A stretch of DNA of 48,826 bases. Origin: CAZEFK01 sp964511405 (lineage in GTDB: Bacteria > Pseudomonadota > Alphaproteobacteria > Elsterales > Elsteraceae). Both the position numbers and the translations under genes were made by a program. The notes beneath the pieces are model-generated. The model saw only the letters and a program-made list of their open reading frames with translations. It made no database searches and was not told where the DNA came from. This document shows positions 17,331-26,287 of the stretch, one piece after another. Where the stretch lies: assembly GCA_964511405.1 (NCBI GenBank), contig CAZEFK010000013.1:1-48826 (forward strand), read 5' to 3'. The number at the start of each line of letters is the position of its first letter. Position 1 is the first letter of the stretch.

Positions 17331-18235
17331 GATGTCTCCTTGGCGACATGAAAGCCGAACAGCGCCGCCGGATTGTCGACGAGGACCCGGCGGCGAATAC
17401 TGGCCTCGGGCGCCCAGTCGGCCAGCAGGTAGAAGAGGTGCCGGCTGTCGACCGGATAGAACGGGCTGATGTCGGTGGCAGCGACGCCGGGCGGCAGCGT
17501 CGAGTTCGGGTGCGGCCAGTCGCTGCCCCACAGGATCCGATCGGGCCGCGCCGCAAGGAGCGCGTGGGCCAACGGCATCATGTCCGGGTAGTCGGGCGGC
17601 CGTTTCGACCGGTGGTAGGGCGCCGACAGCTTGACGTAGCAGTTGCCCGTCTCGACCAGCGCGCAGAGCTGCCGGAAGCCCGGCTGGTCGATGCCGCCGG
17701 CGGTGGCGCCGGCAAAATGATCGAACACGATCGGAGTCGGCAGGGCGGCGAACAAATCAGCCAGCTCGACGATCGTGGCGAGCGGCAGGAAGGTCTGCAT
17801 GTGCCAGCCGTGCGCGGCCACGCGATGCGCGGTCTCCTCGATCGTCCGCCGCAGGGCCGCCCTGTCGTGCCCGCCGTCCGCTGGGTTGATCCGCACGCCG
17901 CGGACGCCGAGCCGGTCCATGTCGGTGAGCGCTGATTCCGGCGTCCGGTCGTCGATGACGACGATGCCGCGGCCGTCGCCGCCGAGCTGGGCGAGCGCCT
18001 CCAGAAGACAGGAGTTGTCGGTGCCGTAGAAGCTCGGCTGCACCAGCACCGCGCCTTGGATGCGCAGGCCGGCATGCATCGCGCGGAGCGCCGGCAGCGG
18101 CGCCGCACCCGGCGTATAGCGCCGCTGGGGCGACATCGGAAACCGATTGGGATCGCCGACGATATGCTGATGGGCATCGCAGGCGCCAGGCGGTACCGGA
18201 AATTTGAGCGGCTCGACCGCCGCGCCGCCGCTCAC
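17327..18235 (-). CDS. Amidohydrolase-2 family lactonase-like hydrolase (LigI/L-fuconolactonase type)
   Basis: A 302-residue TIM-barrel metal hydrolase (COG3618 type). Visible: HxH in DAHQHIVGD (H22, H24), the histidine in PIVFDHFAG, and ILWGSDWPHPN carrying the catalytic Asp. Known relatives hydrolyse 2-pyrone-4,6-dicarboxylate, L-fuconolactone or L-rhamnonolactone. The start is GTG at 18235, overlapping the MFS stop as GTGA. No ATG lies nearby in frame. With the MFS carrier immediately upstream, lactone uptake followed by hydrolysis is plausible (inference). Lactone identity unknown. Confidence 0.87.
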   Translation of the reverse strand: MSGGAAVEPLKFPVPPGACDAHQHIVGDPNRFPMSPQRRYTPGAAPLPALRAMHAGLRIQGAVLVQPSFYGTDNSCLLEALAQLGGDGRGIVVIDDRTPESALTDMDRLGVRGVRINPADGGHDRAALRRTIEETAHRVAAHGWHMQTFLPLATIVELADLFAALPTPIVFDHFAGATAGGIDQPGFRQLCALVETGNCYVKLSAPYHRSKRPPDYPDMMPLAHALLAARPDRILWGSDWPHPNSTLPPGVAATDISPFYPVDSRHLFYLLADWAPEASIRRRVLVDNPAALFGFHVAKETS

Positions 18236-19536
18236 CGTTGGCCTGCGAGCTTGGGCAAACGCAGGCTGAGGAGGCCGGACAGGGCGACGATCAGAGCGAG
18301 GCAGCTCAGGCCGATGGTGAAGGAGCCGGTGATCTGCTTGAGCCAGCCCATGAGGACGGGGCCGAGGAAGCCGCCGAAGGCGCCGATCGAGCTGATGAGG
18401 GCGAGGCCGCTGGCCGCCCCACGGCCGGCCAGGAACTGCGGGGGGATCGCCCAGAAGATCCCGCGCGCGGAGGTGACCCCGACGACCGCAATCACGAGGC
18501 CGAGGAAGGACGGCGCCAGGCCCGGCAGCCAGACGGCGGCGAAGAGGCCGACGGTGCCGAGGCCACAGGTGATGGCGAGGTTGGGCACGCGGCGGCCGCT
18601 GCGATCCGAGGCGGCGGCCCACAGGATGGTCGCGATGCAGCCGCAGACATAGGGCACGGCGGCCAGGAAGCCGATCGCCAGGGTCGACAGATGCTGCTCC
18701 TTCATCATCAGCGGCAACCAGATGCCGATGCCGTACGAGCCGACGGTGAAGCCCAGCTGGATCGCGGCGAGCAGCAGGACGCGCGGGTCGCGGACGACCT
18801 GCAGGAAGTTGTGCGCGGGCGCGGTCGCGGGCTCCCGCGTGACCGCGTGGGCAACGCAGGCGCGCTCCTCCGGCGTCAGCCAATGGGCGTTTTCCGGGCG
18901 GTTCGTCAGCACGCGCAACAGCACGGCACCCAGGACGAGCGCGGGCAGCCCTTCCAAGAGGAACATCCATTGCCAGCCCTTGAGGCCGAGCACGCCGTCC
19001 ATCGTCAGGATCGAGGCTGACAGCGGCCCGCTGACGACCGCGGACAGCGGGATCGCCATCTGGAACCAGGCCAGCATCCGGCCGCGATAGCGCGACGGGA
19101 ACCACGCCATGAAGAAGAACATGACGCCGGGATTGAACCCGGCCTCGGCGACGCCCAGCAGGGAGCGCAGCCAATAGAAGCTCGTCGGGCCGACGACGAA
19201 CGCGGTTGCCGCGGACAACACGCCCCAGGTGATCATGATCCGCGCGAGCCAGGCCCGCGCGCCCACATGGTAGAGGACGGCGTTGCTCGGCACTTCGAAC
19301 AGGCAGTATCCGAAGAACAGCACGCCCGCACCCCAGCCGAACTCCATCGCCGAGAGCCCGACGTCCTTGTTCATCGACAGCGCGGCGAAGCCGACGTTGG
19401 TGCGATCGATGTAGTTGACCAGGAAGCAAAGCGTCAGGAGTGGCACGAAGCGCCGAATGACCTTTCGGTAGGCGCTGTCTTCGGCGCTCGCAGCCACCTG
19501 GCCGGCGGCATGCGTTCCCGCACGCGAAACAACCAT
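18232..19536 (-). CDS. MFS transporter, anion:cation symporter (ACS) family
   Basis: A 434-residue carrier with about 12 membrane segments, including LLTLCFLVNYIDRTNVGFAA (the D/R-T-N motif of the ACS family) and LLGVAEAGFNPGVMFF. The ATG at 19536 follows GGGGAGGAA by 7 nt and is preferred to an upstream start at 19605. ACS members import sugar acids, tartrate or phthalate with protons. The gene heads a coupled four-gene unit (carrier, hydrolase, racemase-like, kinase). Confidence 0.92.
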   Translation of the reverse strand: MVVSRAGTHAAGQVAASAEDSAYRKVIRRFVPLLTLCFLVNYIDRTNVGFAALSMNKDVGLSAMEFGWGAGVLFFGYCLFEVPSNAVLYHVGARAWLARIMITWGVLSAATAFVVGPTSFYWLRSLLGVAEAGFNPGVMFFFMAWFPSRYRGRMLAWFQMAIPLSAVVSGPLSASILTMDGVLGLKGWQWMFLLEGLPALVLGAVLLRVLTNRPENAHWLTPEERACVAHAVTREPATAPAHNFLQVVRDPRVLLLAAIQLGFTVGSYGIGIWLPLMMKEQHLSTLAIGFLAAVPYVCGCIATILWAAASDRSGRRVPNLAITCGLGTVGLFAAVWLPGLAPSFLGLVIAVVGVTSARGIFWAIPPQFLAGRGAASGLALISSIGAFGGFLGPVLMGWLKQITGSFTIGLSCLALIVALSGLLSLRLPKLAGQR

Positions 19537-19643
19537 TGCAAATTCCTCCCCAGGAAACGCGCCCTGCGCATCTTCTTCCATTTGTAAGCTGCGGGAATCA
19601 CTCAACCCGGATCACCGAGGATTATCAGCCATTTGGTCGCTCC

Positions 19644-19754
19644 GCTCGTCACCCCCAGAAAGCGGGGATCCAGCCGTGGTGGCAAGCTCGACACAGTCCC
19701 CGTCGATATCTACGTCGAGCCGACTGGATTCCCGCTTTCGCGGGAATGACGAGC
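19644..19754. repeat. REP/MITE-like inverted repeat pair
   Basis: Two 32-bp arms (19644-19675 and 19723-19754) in inverted orientation. The left begins GCTCGTCACCCCCAGAAAGC; the right, read on the minus strand, begins GCTCGTCATTCCCGCGAAAG, and most positions agree. GTCATTCCCGCGAAAGCGGGAATCCAG-type units are known as dispersed genomic repeats in many proteobacteria. It lies between the GntR stop and the MFS start, with no gene inside, and each arm is itself a small hairpin (CCCGC/GCGGG). Confidence 0.8.
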
Positions 19755-19776
19755 AAAGAACTTGATCGGCCGCCGC

Positions 19777-20472
19777 CTACAGGTGCCGGATGTCCAATTG
19801 CTGAAGGATCTTCGTCAGCTCTCGGCAACTCCTCAGCCGCTGCTCGCGGTGGAGCGCGCAGGCCTTGGCCGCATCGCCGTCGAGAATTGCAGTCAGCAGC
19901 GCCCGGTGGTTCCTGGTCGATTCGACCGGTTCCGGGCGTAGCCGGAGCGTAATTTGCCGGACCCGGTGCGCCTGCTCCTTGAACTGCATGATGGTGTCGA
20001 TGAGCCGGCTATTCGCGCTCAGCCTGATCAACGACGCGTGGAACCCCTCGTCGAAATCGGCCCAGGCGGCCAGGTCGTCGGCTGCGAGCGCCTGTTCCAT
20101 CCCGCTGACGGCGGATTCGAGGCTGGCCAGGTCCTGCGGCGAGGGCTGGCGCTCGATCACCAGTTCGATCGCCAGCAGCTCGAGCGCCGTGATGATGCGA
20201 TAGATGTCGGTGGTTTCCGTTGCCGAGATCGGCAGCACGCGGAACCCGTGACGCGGAATGAGATCCACCAGCCGCTCCTCGGCCAGGCGGATCAAGGCGG
20301 TCTTGATCGGCGTTCGGCTCATTTGCAGCAGCTCGGCGGTTTCCTGGACCGAAACCGGCGAACCCGCCAGATACTGGTTGCTGAGGATGCGTCGCTTGAT
20401 CTCGTGATAGGCGGTCAGAGCATTCGTCGACGATGCGTCGGACAGATCCTCGCTGGTCGGACGGCGTGCCAT
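19777..20472 (-). CDS. GntR-family transcriptional regulator, FCD type
   Basis: A 231-residue regulator from the ATG at 20472, which has AGGAC upstream. A GTG at 20490 overlapping the dehydrogenase stop would add six residues. Residues about 20-85 are the winged HTH (ALTAYHEIKRRILSNQYLAG, then MSRTPIKTALIRLAEERLVD). The FCD domain has its metal-binding pattern intact: ADFDEGFHASL, STRNHRALLTAI and a downstream histidine. It sits in the middle of the catabolic cluster, downstream of the isopropylmalate-type dehydrogenase, so it probably regulates the whole locus in response to an acid intermediate. Confidence 0.92.
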   Translation of the reverse strand: MARRPTSEDLSDASSTNALTAYHEIKRRILSNQYLAGSPVSVQETAELLQMSRTPIKTALIRLAEERLVDLIPRHGFRVLPISATETTDIYRIITALELLAIELVIERQPSPQDLASLESAVSGMEQALAADDLAAWADFDEGFHASLIRLSANSRLIDTIMQFKEQAHRVRQITLRLRPEPVESTRNHRALLTAILDGDAAKACALHREQRLRSCRELTKILQQLDIRHL

Positions 20473-20486
20473 GACTGTCCTCGCTC

Positions 20487-21542
20487 TCACAGTGCGTCGC
20501 TGACGGCGGCCGCCACGATCGCGGTCGTGGCCGTGCCGCCAAGATCCTTCGTCCTGGTCTCCGGCCGCTCCAGCGCCCGGTCGACGGCACGCTCGATCGC
20601 CTGGGCGGCTTCGGTGAATTTCCGATGACCAGCCGTTACGCCGAAATGCTGCAAAAGCATCGAGGCGGACAGCAGCAGCCCGGTCGGATTGGCGATGCCG
20701 CGATTGGCGATATCAGGCGCCGAACCGTGGCCGGCGTTGGCGGCCGCATGCTCGTCGCCGACATTGAGGGCGGCGGCCAGGCCGAGGCCGCCGGCGAGCG
20801 CGTTGGCCAAGTTGGACAGGATGTCGCCGAACATGTTGGTGGTGAGGATGACGTCGAACGCCGAGGCCCGCGTGTAGAGGTCCGCCGCCATCGCATCGAT
20901 GTCGATTTCGCGCAGGGTGACGTCGGGATAGTGCGCGGCGACCGCCTCCACCTCGCGCATGAACAGGCCGTCCGTCACCTGCATGACATGGCGCTTGCCG
21001 ACGACGGTGACCTGCTTGCGCCGCGCCCGCGCCAGCTTGAAGGCCACTTGGGCGATGCGGCGCGACGCCTTGGCCGTGATCAGGCGCAGCGACATCGCCA
21101 CGTCCGGGCTGGGCATGAACTCGCCATGGCCCTGGAACAGGTTGCGGTCGGCATAAAAGCCTTCGGTGTTCTCCCGGACGACGACGCAGTCGAGACCGGG
21201 GACCGCCATCGGGACTCCTGGCCGGGAGCGGGCGGGACGGATATTGGCGTACAGGTCGAGCTGCTTGCGCACCGTGCCGGGGACGTTGCGGCCGCCTTCG
21301 CTCGCCGGGGGATAGGCCGTCATGCCGGCGGGGCCCAGCAGCACCCCGTTCGCCCGGCGCGCCGCATCGATGACGGCATCGCTGAGCGTGGTGCCGATGC
21401 GGCGATGGCTCGCCATGCCGACGTCGTGGATCTCGAACGCGAGACCGAGCCGAAACTTCGCGTCGGCCGCCCGCAGCACGGTCAGCGCAGCCTCGGTGAT
21501 CTCCGGTCCGATATCGTCGCCGGGCAGTACCGCAATCTTCAT
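20487..21542 (-). CDS. Isocitrate/isopropylmalate dehydrogenase family (tartrate/D-malate dehydrogenase-like)
   Basis: A 351-residue metal- and NAD-dependent beta-decarboxylating dehydrogenase. The true start is MKIAVLPGDDIGPE at 21542 with GAGGGA upstream; an earlier in-frame start adds 23 unrelated residues. Conserved features: VVRENTEGFYAD, K in VVGKRHVMQ, the D in IDAMAADLYT, TTNMFGDILSNLA and HGSAPDIANRGIANP for cofactor. Family members oxidise D-malate, tartrate, 3-isopropylmalate or homoisocitrate. In an acid-sugar cluster, a 2-hydroxyacid such as a tartrate or threonate derivative is more likely than leucine biosynthesis (inference). Confidence 0.9.
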   Translation of the reverse strand: MKIAVLPGDDIGPEITEAALTVLRAADAKFRLGLAFEIHDVGMASHRRIGTTLSDAVIDAARRANGVLLGPAGMTAYPPASEGGRNVPGTVRKQLDLYANIRPARSRPGVPMAVPGLDCVVVRENTEGFYADRNLFQGHGEFMPSPDVAMSLRLITAKASRRIAQVAFKLARARRKQVTVVGKRHVMQVTDGLFMREVEAVAAHYPDVTLREIDIDAMAADLYTRASAFDVILTTNMFGDILSNLANALAGGLGLAAALNVGDEHAAANAGHGSAPDIANRGIANPTGLLLSASMLLQHFGVTAGHRKFTEAAQAIERAVDRALERPETRTKDLGGTATTAIVAAAVSDAL

Positions 21543-21590
21543 CCGATTCCCTCGTTCTCCCGCATCGCATCCACTAGCGTACGCGACATC

Positions 21591-21610
21591 GTATACCATA
21601 GAGGATACCA
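21591..21610 (-). promoter_or_regulatory. Possible GntR operator (repeated ATACCA)
   Basis: Between the lactonase stop and the dehydrogenase start, TATACCA (21592-21598) and GATACCA (21604-21610) repeat at a 12-bp interval, in a locally AT-rich patch with GTATAC. The minus strand reads TGGTATCC then TGGTATAC, like halves of GntR-type TGGTATACCA sites. The likely ligand is the GntR protein at 19777. Weak evidence. Confidence 0.35.
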
Positions 21611-21647
21611 AATATCCCGAGCCAGGGCAAGGGCGCCGACTCAGGTC

Positions 21648-22727
21648 CTAACCCGGTGCAAACAAGATGCAGACGGGAGTGCCGCTATCGATCGCGCGAC
21701 CGGTCGGAGCCAGCATGCCGCTCACGCGATCCCGTCGAAGCTCGGCGATGGAATCGGTCAGCTCGTTGGCCGCGTAGAGGTAATCTTCGCCCAGATCGGG
21801 CGTGAAGAAGCGCGGGCCGCGGCCGCCGGTGGCCGTCCAGGCGACCGGCGCCAGCCGGCCGGACGCGCCGTCGACGCGAAACACGCCTATGCTGTCGTGC
21901 CCGCGGTTCGAGACATAGACATGGTCGCCGGAGCTTGCGATGCCGATCTCGGCGGATCGGTTGTCGCCCACGAAATCGGTCGGCACGGCGGGCAGGATCG
22001 CCATCGGACGGAGTTCGCCGCGCTCGCGATCCCAGCCGTACGTCGCGACGGTCGAATCCAGCTCGTTGACGACGTAAGCGAACGGCCGCGTCGGATGGAA
22101 CACGATGTGCCGCGGCCCGGCTCCCGCGCGCGTCTGGATCGACGGGGTGTCGGCGAAGGCAAGCTTTCCCGAGCCGGGATCGACCGTCAGCACGAAGATC
22201 CGGTCGAGCCCCTTGTCCGGCACGAACAGGAAGCGGCGATCCGGATCGAACTTGACCTCATGCGGGTGGGATCCCGTCTGCTCGATCTTGTGCGGACCCG
22301 GCTCTCCCTGCAGCACGATCAGATCGGCGATGTCGCCGAGCGCGCCGTCCGGGCCGACCGGCAACGTCACGATCGACCCCGTCGCGTAATTGGCGACGGC
22401 CAGAAAGCGGGTGCTGGCGCCGAACGAGAGGTGGACCGGATTCCGTCCCCCGGTCGATCGCCGGTTGAGGACGGTCAACCGGCCGGTCTCGGCATTCCGC
22501 CGGAAGGCGGTCACGTCGCTATTGTCGCCGTGGATCGTATAGAGGCAGGTCCGGTCCGGCCCGAAGCAGAGGAACGACGGGTTGACCAGTCCATCGAGGA
22601 CCTGGATCTCGACCCAGTGTCCGGTTTGCGGGTCGATGCGGGCGACGGTCAGCCCCTTGCCATGGCCGTTGCGCTCCCGGCTCGTCCGGCTCCCGATATA
22701 GGCAAAGGCCGGTCGGCGTGCCGGCAT
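21648..22727 (-). CDS. Seven-bladed beta-propeller lactonase (6-phosphogluconolactonase-type, YbhE family)
   Basis: A 359-residue cytoplasmic propeller. Recognisable blade motifs: FAYIGSRTS, VNPSFLCFGPD, NPVHLSFG, LAVANYATGSI, GSHPHEVKFDPD, GAGPRHIVFHPT, AYVVNELDSTV and DHVYVSNRGHDSIGVF. Members hydrolyse sugar lactones such as 6-phosphogluconolactone or galactarolactone. The ATG at 22727 is 18 bp from the previous stop; the Shine-Dalgarno is poor. Downstream, its 3' tail has a degenerate copy at 15254. In this operon it would open the lactone that is then dehydrated by the IlvD/Edd enzyme. Confidence 0.88.
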   Translation of the reverse strand: MPARRPAFAYIGSRTSRERNGHGKGLTVARIDPQTGHWVEIQVLDGLVNPSFLCFGPDRTCLYTIHGDNSDVTAFRRNAETGRLTVLNRRSTGGRNPVHLSFGASTRFLAVANYATGSIVTLPVGPDGALGDIADLIVLQGEPGPHKIEQTGSHPHEVKFDPDRRFLFVPDKGLDRIFVLTVDPGSGKLAFADTPSIQTRAGAGPRHIVFHPTRPFAYVVNELDSTVATYGWDRERGELRPMAILPAVPTDFVGDNRSAEIGIASSGDHVYVSNRGHDSIGVFRVDGASGRLAPVAWTATGGRGPRFFTPDLGEDYLYAANELTDSIAELRRDRVSGMLAPTGRAIDSGTPVCILFAPG

Positions 22728-22744
22728 GGGTGTCTCGACGCCGC

Positions 22745-23800
22745 CTAGCCGAACGGAAGATGCTCGCGGAGCCCAAGCTCGGCCGCGAGCATCCCGAGGT
22801 CCGCGAGGGTGTCGTCGGGCAGCAGGAGCCCGTCGCGCCGGTGCCGCGCGTCGTTGCGGGCCTCGATCTCGCCGGGATAGAAGATCTCGCTGGCCCCTTG
22901 CGCGAGCGGCGCCGATTTCAGCTCGGCGATCAGCGTTTCCATGCGCCGGCCGAAGTCCTCGACCGGCTGGAGGGCCGCGATGTCGAGGGCGATCATCAGG
23001 TGACCGGCATGGCTCCTGTGCTCGGCCTGGTAGGGCCCCTGCACTTGGCTGCCGAAGCCGCTGCCGGTCAGGACGCCGGAGAGCATGTCCATGACGACGG
23101 CGATCGCATAACCCTTGTGCCCGGCCATCGGCAGGATCACGCCATCGATGGCGGCTTGTGGATCGGTCGTCGGCGCGCCGCCCGCATCGATCGCCCAGCC
23201 CTCCGGGATCGTCTCGCCCCGCTGCCGGGCGAGGTAGACCTTGCCGCGCGCGACACTGGTGTTGGCAATGTCGAGCGCCATCGGCGCCAGCGCGCCCGCC
23301 GGGCAGGCCCACGACCAGGGGTTGGTGCCCACGATCTTCTCGCGGCCGCCCCACGGCGCCATCGCCGGGCTGGCGTTGGTCGACAGGAACGCGACGCAGT
23401 TCTGCCGCGCGGCCATCAGCGTGAAATAGAGCGCCGTGCCGAAATGGTTGGAGTTGCGGACGGCAACGGCGCCGATGCCATGGCGCTTGGCCCGCGCCAC
23501 CGCCGCGTCGGCAGCGCGGGCCGCGAGCACTTGGCCCATGGCGTCGTGGCCGTCGATGACCGCGATGGCGCCGGCGTCGACCACGGTCTCCGGCCGGGCC
23601 GCCGCGGCGCAGACGCCGGCCTTGATGCGCGCGACATACCAGGACAGCCGCAGGACGCCATGGGATTGATGCCCCCACAGGTCCGCCTGCACCAGCGTGT
23701 CGGCGCACAATTCAGCGTCGGCAGCCGGCATGCCGACCGCCCGGTAGGCCGCGGCGGCGAAGCCTCGCAGCCGGTCCGGCGAGATTGGTTGCCCAGGCAT
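22745..23800 (-). CDS. Ldh2-family NAD(P)-dependent oxidoreductase (malate/L-lactate dehydrogenase type)
   Basis: A 351-residue protein of the malate/ureidoglycolate/2,3-diketo-L-gulonate reductase family, structurally distinct from Rossmann dehydrogenases. Motifs: GHQSHGVLRLSWY, RNSNHFGTALYF, GTNPWSWACPAG and MAGHKGYAIAVVMDMLSG. The ATG at 23800 has AAGGAGA 7 nt upstream. It is 16 bp after the MhpD-type gene. Known members oxidise or reduce 2-hydroxy/2-keto acids, including sugar-derived ones, so reduction of a 2-keto intermediate or oxidation of an aldonate is likely. Confidence 0.9.
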   Translation of the reverse strand: MPGQPISPDRLRGFAAAAYRAVGMPAADAELCADTLVQADLWGHQSHGVLRLSWYVARIKAGVCAAAARPETVVDAGAIAVIDGHDAMGQVLAARAADAAVARAKRHGIGAVAVRNSNHFGTALYFTLMAARQNCVAFLSTNASPAMAPWGGREKIVGTNPWSWACPAGALAPMALDIANTSVARGKVYLARQRGETIPEGWAIDAGGAPTTDPQAAIDGVILPMAGHKGYAIAVVMDMLSGVLTGSGFGSQVQGPYQAEHRSHAGHLMIALDIAALQPVEDFGRRMETLIAELKSAPLAQGASEIFYPGEIEARNDARHRRDGLLLPDDTLADLGMLAAELGLREHLPFG

Positions 23801-23816
23801 CGCCTGTCTCCTTCGG

Positions 23817-24593
23817 TCACGGAACCTGGGTGGCAAAGCGCAGGGTTCGATCGAGGAAGCGGGCTTCGATCGCGACCGAACCGGTGACAGTGAACGGCAC
23901 CGACAGGCTGCCGGTCGAGATCAGGCTGCCCCGCGGCAGAACCATGTTGCGGTCCCGGGCGACCGCGACCAGGTCGGCGAGCGCATCCAGCGGCAGGGTC
24001 TCGTCGTCGCCGACGGCGGCGCGCGCCCGCTCCGTGCCGTTCACCGCCACGACCAGGGTCTGGGCGACCTCGGATCGGGCGGCCGGATCGACGGCGTCGC
24101 CGACGACCAGCGCGGCAAATGCGGCATTGTCGGCGGCGAAGCTCGGCCAGCCGACGGCCCGGCGATCGACAAAGCGCGACAGCACGATCTCGGCGGTCAC
24201 GCAGGCTGATGCGATGATGGATCGAAGGTCCGCGATGGCCGCCGACGGCAGCACGTCCTGGCCCAGCACGTAGGCGAATTCGATCTCGATCGTTGCCGGC
24301 GCCATGTTCGGCAGAGGAACCGTCTGACCCGGCTCGAAGACCCGTGGTTTCAGGAGCCGCCCCGCGATCGAGCGCCCAACGCCGGAGTCGCGCTTTTGCT
24401 TGCGGCTGCCGACGCCCAGCTTCCACCCGACGGTCGGGATGCCGAGATCGGCAATCAGGCGATCCTGAATGTCGTAACCCTCCGCCAGCGTTCGGGGCCG
24501 GATGGCGGCGGCAAGCTCGACCAGCTGCCGGCCGGAGTGCCAGGCCTCGGCGAGGACTCCGGCCGCCGGGGCCGGGTCGAAGGGGACGGTCAT
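23817..24593 (-). CDS. 2-keto-4-pentenoate hydratase/decarboxylase family (MhpD type)
   Basis: A 258-residue protein of normal MhpD length. Features: EGYDIQDRLIADLG, VGWKLGVGS, the metal-binding acidic cluster in TIEIEFAYVLGQD, and WPSFAADNAAFAALVVG. Relatives hydrate 2-hydroxypenta-2,4-dienoate or decarboxylate 4-oxalocrotonate, using a divalent metal. In a sugar-acid operon the likely role is on an enol form of a keto-deoxy acid, for instance dehydration of 2-keto-3-deoxy acid to a semialdehyde (inference). It overlaps the IlvD/Edd stop by ATGA at 24590-24593. Confidence 0.87.
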   Translation of the reverse strand: MTVPFDPAPAAGVLAEAWHSGRQLVELAAAIRPRTLAEGYDIQDRLIADLGIPTVGWKLGVGSRKQKRDSGVGRSIAGRLLKPRVFEPGQTVPLPNMAPATIEIEFAYVLGQDVLPSAAIADLRSIIASACVTAEIVLSRFVDRRAVGWPSFAADNAAFAALVVGDAVDPAARSEVAQTLVVAVNGTERARAAVGDDETLPLDALADLVAVARDRNMVLPRGSLISTGSLSVPFTVTGSVAIEARFLDRTLRFATQVP

Positions 24594-26287
24594 ACGGGCG
24601 TCTCCATGGTCAGGAAATCGAAATCGCAGCCACCGGGCGCCTGCAGGACCGTGCGGCGGTAGAGGGCCTTGTAGCCACGGGCGGGCGTCGGCGGGGGCAC
24701 GACCTCGGCCAGGCGCCGCCTGATCTCCGCATCCTCGACCAACAGGTCGATGCGCCGCTCGGCGATCGAGAGGCGGATGCGGTCGCCGGTGCGGACCGCG
24801 GCCAGCGGCCCGCCGATCGCGGCCTCGGGCGCGACGTGCAGGACGATCGAGCCGAACGCGGTTCCGGACATCCGGCCGTCGGAGATCCGCACCATGTCCT
24901 TGACACCGGCCTGCGCCAACTTCTTCGGGATCGGCAGATAGCCCGCCTCCGGCATGCCCGCCGCCTGCGGACCGATGTTCTGCAGGACCAGGATGTCGTC
25001 CGGCCGCACGTCCAGGTCCGGGTCGTCGATGCGCTTGGCCAGGTCCTCGAGGCCGGTGAAGACGACCGCCCGACCCTCGCTCTCGAACAGCGCCGGGGTC
25101 GCCGCGGCGCGCTTGAAGATGGCGCCGTCGGGCGCCAGCGAACCCGACAGGGCGACGAGCCCGCCGACCTTGGAGACGGGATCGTCGAACGGTCGGATCA
25201 CCGTCCGGTCGACCCACTCGACGGGTGCGGCGAGCCGATCGGCCAGCGTCTGGCCGGTGACGTCGATGGTGTCGAGGTGGAGCAGCGGCTTGAGCTCGCG
25301 CAGCAGGGCACCGACGCCGCCGGCGGCATGGAAGTCCTCCATGTAGCCCTCGCCCACCGGCTTGAGATCGACCAGGACCGGGGTCTCGTCGGAGATGGCG
25401 TTGAGCCGGTCGTTGGCGATGCGGATGCCGCGGCGGCCGGCGACGGCCGCCAGGTGCACGATCGCGTTGGTCGACCCGCCGATCGCCATCAACACCCGCA
25501 GCGCGTTTTCGACCGACTTCTCGGTGATGAGCTGGCGCGGATGGATCTTGTGCTGGGTCAGCCTGACCGCGGCCTTGCCGGTCTCCTCGGCGGCGACCAG
25601 GCGGTCGGCATGGACCGCGGGGATGGCGGCGGTCCCGGGCAGCGATAGGCCCAGCGTCTCGGCGATGCAGGCCATGGTCGACGCCGTTCCCATGACGGCA
25701 CAGGTCCCGGCGGTGACCGCGAGGCGGCCTTCGACGGCCGCGATCTCGTCGGCGTCGATCGTGCCGGCACGGTACTTGCCCCAGAAGCCGCGGCAGTCGG
25801 TGCAGGCGCCGAGGCGCTGCCCCCGATGGCGGCCGGTCGACATCGGGCCGGTCACCAGCTGGATCGCGGGGACATCGGCCGATGCCGCGCCCATCAGCTG
25901 GGCCGGGACGGTCTTGTCGCAGCCGCCGATCAGCACGACCGCGTCCATGGGCTGGGCCTCGATCATCTCCTCGGTGTCCATGGCCATGAGGTTGCGATAG
26001 ACCATGCTGGTCGGGTTGAGGAACACTTCGCCGAGCGAGATCGTCGGAAACGGCCGGGGCAAGCCGCCGGCGGCCAGGACGCCGCGCGAGACGGCGTCGA
26101 CCAGATCCGGCATGAGGCGGTGACAATTGTTGTAGCCGGACGGGGTCATCACGATGCCGACGACCGGTTTGTGCAGCATCTCGCGCGAAATGCCCATCGA
26201 GCGGGCGAAGGACATGCGGAGAAAGCGCGCGAAGTCCGCGTCGCCGTAGTTGGTCAGGCCATTGAAGAGGCCCTGCGGCGTGCTCAT
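24590..26287 (-). CDS. IlvD/Edd-family dehydratase (acid-sugar dehydratase)
   Basis: A 565-residue [Fe-S] dehydratase. Probable cluster-binding cysteines: C55 (YNNCHRL), C123 (GGCDKT) and C196 (GTCAVMG); an extra pair C162/C165 sits in ACTDCRGFWGKYRAG. K125 follows GGCD as in the carbamylated-lysine site. DGRMSGTAFG and MEDFHAAGGVGALL are also conserved. The length and GFWGKYRAG string fit the sugar-acid branch (arabonate/xylonate/galactonate dehydratase) rather than biosynthetic IlvD, which carries a longer C-terminus. It should make a 2-keto-3-deoxy acid. Coupled on both sides by ATGA overlaps. Confidence 0.93.
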   Translation of the reverse strand: MSTPQGLFNGLTNYGDADFARFLRMSFARSMGISREMLHKPVVGIVMTPSGYNNCHRLMPDLVDAVSRGVLAAGGLPRPFPTISLGEVFLNPTSMVYRNLMAMDTEEMIEAQPMDAVVLIGGCDKTVPAQLMGAASADVPAIQLVTGPMSTGRHRGQRLGACTDCRGFWGKYRAGTIDADEIAAVEGRLAVTAGTCAVMGTASTMACIAETLGLSLPGTAAIPAVHADRLVAAEETGKAAVRLTQHKIHPRQLITEKSVENALRVLMAIGGSTNAIVHLAAVAGRRGIRIANDRLNAISDETPVLVDLKPVGEGYMEDFHAAGGVGALLRELKPLLHLDTIDVTGQTLADRLAAPVEWVDRTVIRPFDDPVSKVGGLVALSGSLAPDGAIFKRAAATPALFESEGRAVVFTGLEDLAKRIDDPDLDVRPDDILVLQNIGPQAAGMPEAGYLPIPKKLAQAGVKDMVRISDGRMSGTAFGSIVLHVAPEAAIGGPLAAVRTGDRIRLSIAERRIDLLVEDAEIRRRLAEVVPPPTPARGYKALYRRTVLQAPGGCDFDFLTMETPV

